From positions 486,541 to 550,540 of the forward strand of contig KN834773.1 of NCBI GenBank assembly GCA_000827265.1: a stretch of DNA of 64,000 nucleotides, read 5' to 3'. The DNA comes from Collybiopsis luxurians FD-317 M1. Lineage: Eukaryota; Basidiomycota; Agaricomycetes; Agaricales; Omphalotaceae. A program made the translations under genes and the position numbers. How positions within the stretch are numbered: position 1 is the first letter of the stretch; the number at the start of each line of letters is the position of its first letter. The notes beneath the pieces are model-generated. The model saw only the letters and a program-made list of their open reading frames with translations, had not been told where the DNA came from and did no database searches. Below are positions 57,959 through 64,000 of this stretch, one piece after another.

Positions 57959-59718
57959 ATGGCCCAATTCAACTCCCTTCCTAATGAGCTTCTATATGCT
58001 GTTGTCGAGATCCTCTTCCACCAGAACGATCTACCAGCTCTCTTTTTCCTATCCTGCATCCGGCGTCGCTTCTACCGCATTGCCAATCGTTATCTCTACA
58101 GGGATGTGCGCCATGTCAATGCCCTGAAGACCCTTTCCCTCAATAAGAGCGAACGCCTCATTCTACAGAATATAGATATCCATCACCCGGCATCCTTCGT
58201 TCGTAGTCTGGCTGTTCTTCCCATTGAGACACCCTCGAAAGAGCAAATAGGAACTGTCACTAACTTTCTTCGTGTTGGCATTGAGAACGTTACCAATTTT
58301 TCATTGGAATTCGTGGGCTTGAGGGATTTATCACTCGACTTGGAGGACATGTTCTTCCTGGACTGTTTGCAAGGGCTCTCCATTCGAAGTAACATGAATT
58401 TGGTACGACTAAGAATTTGGGGTAAATGTTTCGAACATGAAGTACAACAGTGTGTGGAGATATTCGTAAGTCAGCTTGCTAATGCTTGCTAGTATCTTTC
58501 ATTGATGTTCACGGTCTAGGATTCTTTGCTAGCCCTGTCGGTCGAAAAGTTGCAGTTTCAATTTCTAGTAGTAGGCAATGATGGTGAGTGGCGGTGATAG
58601 CTCTCCTCAGCCCTTCGGTTAGCTGATTGAAGCGAAACATAGGTCAAGTCATCGATAGCACCTGTTTCTACCCTTTCTTTCTGCAACCAATCAGTCGATC
58701 TTGCACTACTCTTGCAAAATTTAGAGTTGAGCTCCATCGGCCGAGTTACTTATCCCTGGAAAACCTCGGTTGGGCACTTGGCCAAATGCATCTACCATAC
58801 CTCCGCAAGTTGCAGATTTATTCTGGGGATCCTGACTATTCGATCCGCCGCCATGCACCTCGTCTCAATCTTGACAAATTTCTTCAGCGACACAGAGGAC
58901 TGGAACACCTGATATTAGACTGTTGCAACATTTACCTCGATTCCCCCACTTTTCCAGTCTTAGCAGTCCCAATAGCCCTACAGCATTTCGAAGGTCGCCT
59001 CAATGATTGTCAAGCCCTTTCGAATGCTAATCATCACATCACTTCACTTACAGTCTACTTGACGGAGTATCTCACTGCTATAGTGGAATGCCACCGTTCC
59101 CCACTCCTGGGCATTGTCTTGGGCAGTCTGGGACCCAACCTGAGAACCTTGAAATTCATTGATCCCAGATTGCGGTACCACCTCCTTGCACAGACGCAGG
59201 TCTTCTGGAATCGATTTGGGCTCGTCGCCAAAGTTTACGAAGAACAGATAATTCCGCATTGCACTAACTTGGAGAAACTGGATTCTCATATAGCCTGGGG
59301 GGCATTTGACTCAGTAGGTCGTAACGTCATTCAAATGTCCCGCTACTAACTTATCCTTGAGGCACCTTCAATTGTCTTGATTGTTGTTCAGGGTTTGCCA
59401 TTGCTGCAATCGTGGGACTTACATCTATACATCCCGGTCTCAGTCCTTGGGAGCGCAAGCTGGCGAGAAGACGTGGATTTTGATAACCTCCATTTCAGAC
59501 TTCGATTATGGGAATGCAACCTCGAGGTTGGTCGCACACTACAGCTCACAGTGCACGTACATGGTATCGCTAGAATCATCGATGCCAACAGTCAAGCTGA
59601 CTGGTCGCTTTTTGATGAGACTGTCACATTTAGACTTACTTCCAGTCTTGGTAGTATCATGCCCGTTTCGATACAGTCTGCCAGTTTGATGACCTTTCCT
59701 TCTTTTCTGCCTTTGTAG
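57959..59718 (+). CDS. F-box-like protein, paralog 2
   Basis: ATG 57959 (MAQFNSLPNELLYAVVEILF) to TAG 59718, exon joins EIF/DSLLALS, GND/GQVIDST and FDS/GLPLLQS. The F-box-like region is in residues 4-45 (NSLPNELL..PALFFLSCIRRRFYRIANRYL). Leucine-rich remainder: HPASFVRSLAVLP, LNLDKFLQRHRGLEHLILDC, ALQHFEGRLNDCQALSNANH, HCTNLEKLDSHIAWGAFDS. It shares this layout with 54882-56783, so the two are diverged paralogs arranged head to head around the palindromic element. Likely an SCF substrate adaptor; target unknown. Confidence 0.72.
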
Positions 59719-60469
59719 AGTGTAAATTGCGTTCTCATTCGTTGTTCATTACTTTCTGTTTCTGATCGCACAGTCGCAACCTCTCACACCTGACCGACGA
59801 GTTTTCTGAGGGGAAATAATTATTAATTTTTTTCTAAGGGATTGGATGCCACGACTAGCGCGCAGCTGCGCTTCGAGAGAGTCTTTGTAGCTTGCTAAGA
59901 CCAATTAGAAAATAAATTGGTCCACTTGGAAAAGACCGAGGTGAGTCTTGAGATTCCAAGCACGTAGGCAATAGAATGAAATGATAGTGAAGGCTTCGAA
60001 GTTCAACAAGTTGCATTGCGCCAAGGAGAGATAGTTCGAAGAAAATACTTACAAGCGCCTCAAGGATTGTGTAGAGAACGTGGCGAAGATGCTTTAAGAT
60101 GCTGACAGTCTGGCGTAGGTCTAGCTTAAACACATGTCTCTGTTTTTGCTGTGTCAGGAATATGTTTTTCTCGTCCTTATAGACCAAACCGTGTGAATGC
60201 CAAAGGAATTGTTAAAGACCAGTGCGCAGGATGACACCTGAAAAGGAAATGGGCCTAGGCGCTGTTCCAGCCATTTCCTTTTCGAGTGTAGAATCCAGCC
60301 GCCGAGTCGCTAAGACCCACCGTTCCTCACGTGAACAACTCCTACTGTCTTTGTCTCAAACCCCAACATCATCTGGTAGTTCCTTCAGTATCTACTACAC
60401 TTGATCATATAAATACTATACGCGTAAATCTATACAATATTCATTCTCCTGTAGTCATACAACCAAGCA
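59719..60469. other. Intergenic region
   Basis: No gene supported; a minus-strand frame at 60187-59855 has no protein-like features. Holds upstream element 6 and a TATAAATA at 60408-60415. Confidence 0.5.
60241..60360 (+). promoter_or_regulatory. Upstream element 6, facing the importin-alpha-like gene
   Basis: Full arm 60271-60360 in + orientation, preceded by an inverted copy of its distal end (AAAAGGAAAT at 60241-60250). Contains CCTCACGTGAAC. Most similar to element 2, including the CAAACCCCAACAT extension downstream. Confidence 0.65.
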
Positions 60470-62709
60470 ATGAGGATTGAATCCCAAAGTGCCAAAGCGC
60501 ATAGGGAGGGTACTTATCTTCTCAATCTTCGAATGCAGCTGAAGCTGACACCATCTCCTCAACAGCTTACAAGACCAGAGGCACGTTCAATGAGGATGGT
60601 CTTAGACGTCGTCGCGAGGAGCAGCAGGTCGAGATTCGACAACAGAAGCGAGAAGAAGCTATTGTTAAACGAAGGAATATTTTGCCTCATACAGGAGCAA
60701 ACTCGGATGAAGACTCGGTTTCTGTATGTCCCTTGTCCAAATCCCCTCAAATTTTCTCCTCTCTTACTGCCGAATCTCCTTCCTTTTTCCAGCTGGATGA
60801 TGGAATGATAAGTGGGCTCTTCTCCCGAAGTCCTCAACAACAGTTAGTGGCGACTACCAAGTTCCGCAAGATTCTCTCAACAGAGCGGAGCCCACCAATC
60901 GAATTTGTAATCCAATGTGGTGCAGTGCCTCGGTTTGTTGAATTCTTAAAAACCGGTGATTCCGCTCTCCAGGTGAATTTTATTTGTTTCTCTTTTCTCT
61001 TCTTCAGCTATTTTTCTAATAATTCTTTCTTTTAGTTCGAGGCTGCCTGGGTATTGACAAACATTGCTTTCGGCGCTACCGAATACACTGAAGTTGTTAT
61101 CAGTGTGCAAGCCATTCCAGAGCTCATCAAGCTATTATCATCAAGTCGAGTGCTCGATGTGCAGGAGCAAGCTGCCTGGGCTCTTGGAAACATCGCTGGG
61201 GATGGATCCAGTAGCCGAGATCACGTCCTGCAGCAAGGCGCTCTCCAGCCATTACTGACTCTTTTGAGTGAAAGCCACGAATTAAGCCTGCTTCGGATCG
61301 GTACCTGGGCTCTCAGTAACTTTTGCCGTGGAAGTTCTGATTGGACAATGGTTCGCTCGTTGATATATTCATGTCCCTTTGACACTGATTCTTACTTTTT
61401 AGCTCTCCTCAGGACTCACTGTTCTGACCAAGCTTATATACTCCCTTGATAATGAGATTCTAACCAACACTTGCTGGGCAATCTCGTGTCTTTTACGTGA
61501 CTCTAAGGATAGAATTCAAGCTGTTATTGAAACCAGTGTTTGCGGACATCTCGTTGAGCTTTTGACGCACACCTCCACTTCAGTTCAAATTCCTGCTTTG
61601 CACTCGGTGGGCAATATAGTTACCGGTGATAATTCTCAGACTCAGGTAATAATTGCTTCTGGCGCTTTGCCTGCCCTCCGCTCTCTCTTGTCGTCAGCCA
61701 ATGATGGCATTCAGAAGGTAGCATGTTGGACCATCTCCAATATCACTGCTGGATCGGCCTTTGAGATTCAAGCTGTTATTGATGCAAACATTATCACTTC
61801 GTTCACAAACATTCTGCAGAATGCGAATTTCAATACAAGAAAGGAGGTATGTTGGGCCATCTCAAACGCTACGTCCTGTGGTCTCCAAGAGCCATCCCAG
61901 ATTTGATATCTCATCAGGCAGGGTTGTATAAAGTCTCTATGCGACCTTCTCACAATGATGGATCTGGAGGGTATTCAAGTGGCGCTTGCTGGTCTTGACA
62001 ACATCTTGAAGGTCAGTGAGATGGACAAGGTAGCTGCCGGTCAAGGCGCTGTCAATCAATATGTATCAGACGTTGCAGAAGCTGGTGGAATAGTCGCAAT
62101 ACACAGCTTACAGCAACATGACAACCCGGAGATTTACAGCAAGGCTTTGAGCCTCATGGATGAATATTTTACTGACGATGAGGAACTTGAAATTCAGTTT
62201 GCTATCGCAGTTCCCGGTGTTGATTCCTCAGGTCAATTTACTGTAAGTCTCTGGTCAAGCAATCCTAGTGATATTTCTGAATTGTTTCACAGCTACTTCT
62301 GATAGAATGGCACGGTGAAGGAACAGAGTTTACTCCTTCGGTGACCACGAAGCTGGCTTCTGTTTAGTTCAGTACTGAGTTTTGTCAGCCTGTGCCCATT
62401 GAAGAATCAGATAGATCGCATTTTGAGGGAGAATCTTCGTTGGCTAACAATAAAATTTACGCATCCATTCCGCGGTTCACCAATCTAGAGGAGTCAGAAC
62501 ATAGGAAAACTGTCAGTGACAAGAAAGAACGCTGTTCGGATATGATGCAGAAAGCTGTATGAAGTGACCAGATTGACATGCTTCAGCGAATTCTAATTCA
62601 CTGGTCTGAACGTAATCCAGGTGACTGGACAGTGAGAGAGGACGCTTGGAAGTTCATCGTCGCTGTCTGTAGTTACGAACAGGCGTCTAACATTAGGCGC
62701 CCTTCTTAG
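60470..62709 (+). pseudogene. Importin-alpha (karyopherin alpha)-like pseudogene with C-terminal extension
   Basis: Armadillo repeats are clear: TKFRKILSTERSPPIEFVIQ, then AAWVLTNIAFGATEYTEVVI, then [78 protein letters not shown]. The importin-beta-binding region (TFNEDGLRRRREEQQVEIRQ) has no in-frame ATG; the first ATG after the TATA box (60470) is in another frame. TGA at 61904-61906 replaces the Arg expected in SQIRYL. After the last armadillo part and an intron (62242-62292) the frame runs 138 further codons (LLLIEWHGEGTEFTPS ... SERNPGDWTVREDAWKFIVA), broken only by TAG 62365 and TGA 62560. That tail is not part of normal importin alpha. Introns are kept, so this is a DNA-level copy. In life the family carries nuclear-localisation cargo. 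Confidence 0.75.
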
Positions 62710-63380
62710 AGAAGGCTCCTCACGTATTCAAAAGAGACAAATGTAAGGTCTGTATTGGTCTGGAGTGCATTCAAAATCTACACCGAAAACAGTCGTTCTT
62801 CAGTCTTGTCTTTCACCGTTCAAAAGAGCAAGATACAAATCATTATCGGACCCCGACAAAACGGACTAGCTAAGTTCGAATTATACACCGAGGACCGACT
62901 CACAATCGATGCGCCTTTTGTGGGTACCCATTCTCTTCGAGATCTTGTTTGATCCCACTAACTGGAAAGATATCAGGCGGTCAGTTCAGATCCAGGAAGT
63001 GTAGGTGAGTGTGATATAATGAAACGATGGTATTCACCTGCTCTACTGATGCCCTTTTTTGACATCGTTTTGGCGGGAAACTTGCTGAAATTTTGATATG
63101 AATGACTTCGAAGTTTTAGGTCCACAGGACCCTTGTAAAAACTCCCTTTCAGCGCACTTGCATTCGGAAAAGAAAGAAAATCAAGCCGAAATACAGTAAA
63201 CAAAATTAACAACTTACACCTTCTCTTTTCATAGTCGATAGCATTTGTTCATCAGCTGTGTAAATTTCCATAAAATTGCCTTCAGATCTGCATTCATGAG
63301 ATATGGTCATCAGAGACTTTCTCTTCTCAGTTTGAATCGTGCCAGGCAAGACTTGATTGCTTTCATGCTATCTTTTAGAG
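62710..63380. other. No clear gene
   Basis: Short + frames near 62755-62952 (KSKIQIIIGPRQNGLAKFEL) look mildly coding but cannot be joined to a gene. Nothing else recognised. Confidence 0.4.
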
Positions 63381-63920
63381 CTCACCATCCTTATGATGCA
63401 GGTGGGACTACATTGTCAGCTTCATCAAGCAGTGCTGTGCTGACCGTCCTTGTGTACTCCCTGACCGGAAAGACTTCAGTCACCATGATGGCACTTTTCA
63501 TAGATGCGTATGTTCGGTTTCTCATCCAGACCTATCACCGGTAAGTCTAATCCTTGGAATATCGCTGTATCCCTTATGTTCTGTGCAGCTGTGAAGTAGC
63601 CGCCATGGGCGACATGGCTTTTCAGATCCCCATCAAAGATGACCCGAATTCCACGATGCTGTTATGGAAAATGCACGACAAGACAAACTTCGTAAAGTTC
63701 TCGCAGGACACGATGGTACTTGGATCGCTCATCCTCTCATCGATAAGATTGCTATGGATGTCTTCAACGTGCATATACTTGGTCTTAATCAGGTTCGTCG
63801 AGTTTTTCTTTCAGGATTTCGAGTCTGATGAGATGCTTTCAGTATCATGTCCGACGTAAAGTGGTTATCGCTGATTTTTGCAACCCAAGTTCACTTCGAG
63901 ACTCTTAGTCGAACATGAAG
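63381..63920 (+). pseudogene. Malate synthase relic (3' part)
   Basis: Reading across frames gives ADRPCVLPDRK, then (one-base shift) TSVTMMALFIDAYVRFLIQT, an intron, EVAAMGDMAFQIPIKDDPNS, then (second shift) KLRKVLAGHDGTWIAHPLID, KIAMDVFNVHILGLNQ. These are the C-terminal blocks of malate synthase (VLPDR, TCH.RG.AAMGGM.AQIPIK, AGHDGTWVAHP, MPxPNQ). The glyoxylate-cycle enzyme cannot be made here because of at least two frameshifts and the missing 5' two thirds. It may continue weakly past 63860. Confidence 0.7.
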
Positions 63921-64000
63921 GCTTCGGCCTTTTTGAGCGAGCGACGGCCCAATCCACTAGAACTTCACATTAAGAGCGTTCGTACGTACACAGTTGGTAC

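Noticed and set aside
59855..60187. 110-codon minus frame
   Set aside because: Begins at a non-consensus start and shows no protein-like pattern or partner exons.

Overview
The window looks like nuclear DNA of an agaricomycete (mushroom-forming basidiomycete). The reasons are dense 50-60 nt GT-AG introns, secreted plant-cell-wall esterases carrying fungal cellulose-binding modules (CBM1), an S28 peptidase, multi-intron P450s, a Tnp2/CACTA-like transposase of the kind common in mushrooms, a Copia LTR element, and small lineage-specific gene families. No prokaryotic-style operons are present. All gene models are hand-spliced from the sequence.

1-22.4 kb is a tandem segmental duplication. Copy A (window start to about 10.94 kb) and copy B (about 12.1-22.44 kb) each hold, in order, a PQ-loop membrane protein (+), a CBM1-CE16 acetylesterase (+) and a cytochrome P450 (-). 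Copy B looks intact in all three genes. In copy A the PQ-loop and CE16 genes are still open, but the P450 is dead. It has a ~106 bp internal inversion, a lost ExxR arginine, a stop just after the heme-cysteine motif, and a 3.7 kb internally deleted Copia element (5542-9238) with a 5 bp target-site duplication. Copy B keeps the empty site. Copy B also carries about 3 kb absent from A, with two unidentified genes and degenerate repeats.

22.4-31 kb holds single-copy genes: a CE1 acetylxylan-esterase-type enzyme with a C-terminal CBM1, an unidentified membrane protein (-), and a secreted S28 serine peptidase. With CE16 this is a biomass-degradation neighbourhood: deacetylation of hemicellulose, cellulose anchoring and protein turnover.

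31-64 kb is repeat-rich and decayed. It contains a fungal DUF-type gene with a nonsense codon, a RING gene with a 330 bp tandem duplication and a nonsense codon, a Tnp2-like transposase, two convergent paralogs of an acidic lineage-specific family, a large coiled-coil gene with internally duplicated exon-intron units, a MYND-finger gene, two F-box-like paralogs in divergent orientation, an importin-alpha-like pseudogene with an unexpected C-terminal extension, and a malate-synthase relic at the end. About half of these broken frames are interrupted by isolated stops that a C-to-T change (CGA to TGA, CAG to TAG) would explain.

The most unusual feature is a ~95 bp element found at six places between 41 and 60.4 kb. 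Every copy is oriented the same way relative to a downstream gene. At two sites it forms a ~200 bp near-perfect palindrome, one of them between divergent genes. It contains a CACGTG-type site and may be a shared promoter module or a promoter-targeting foldback transposon.
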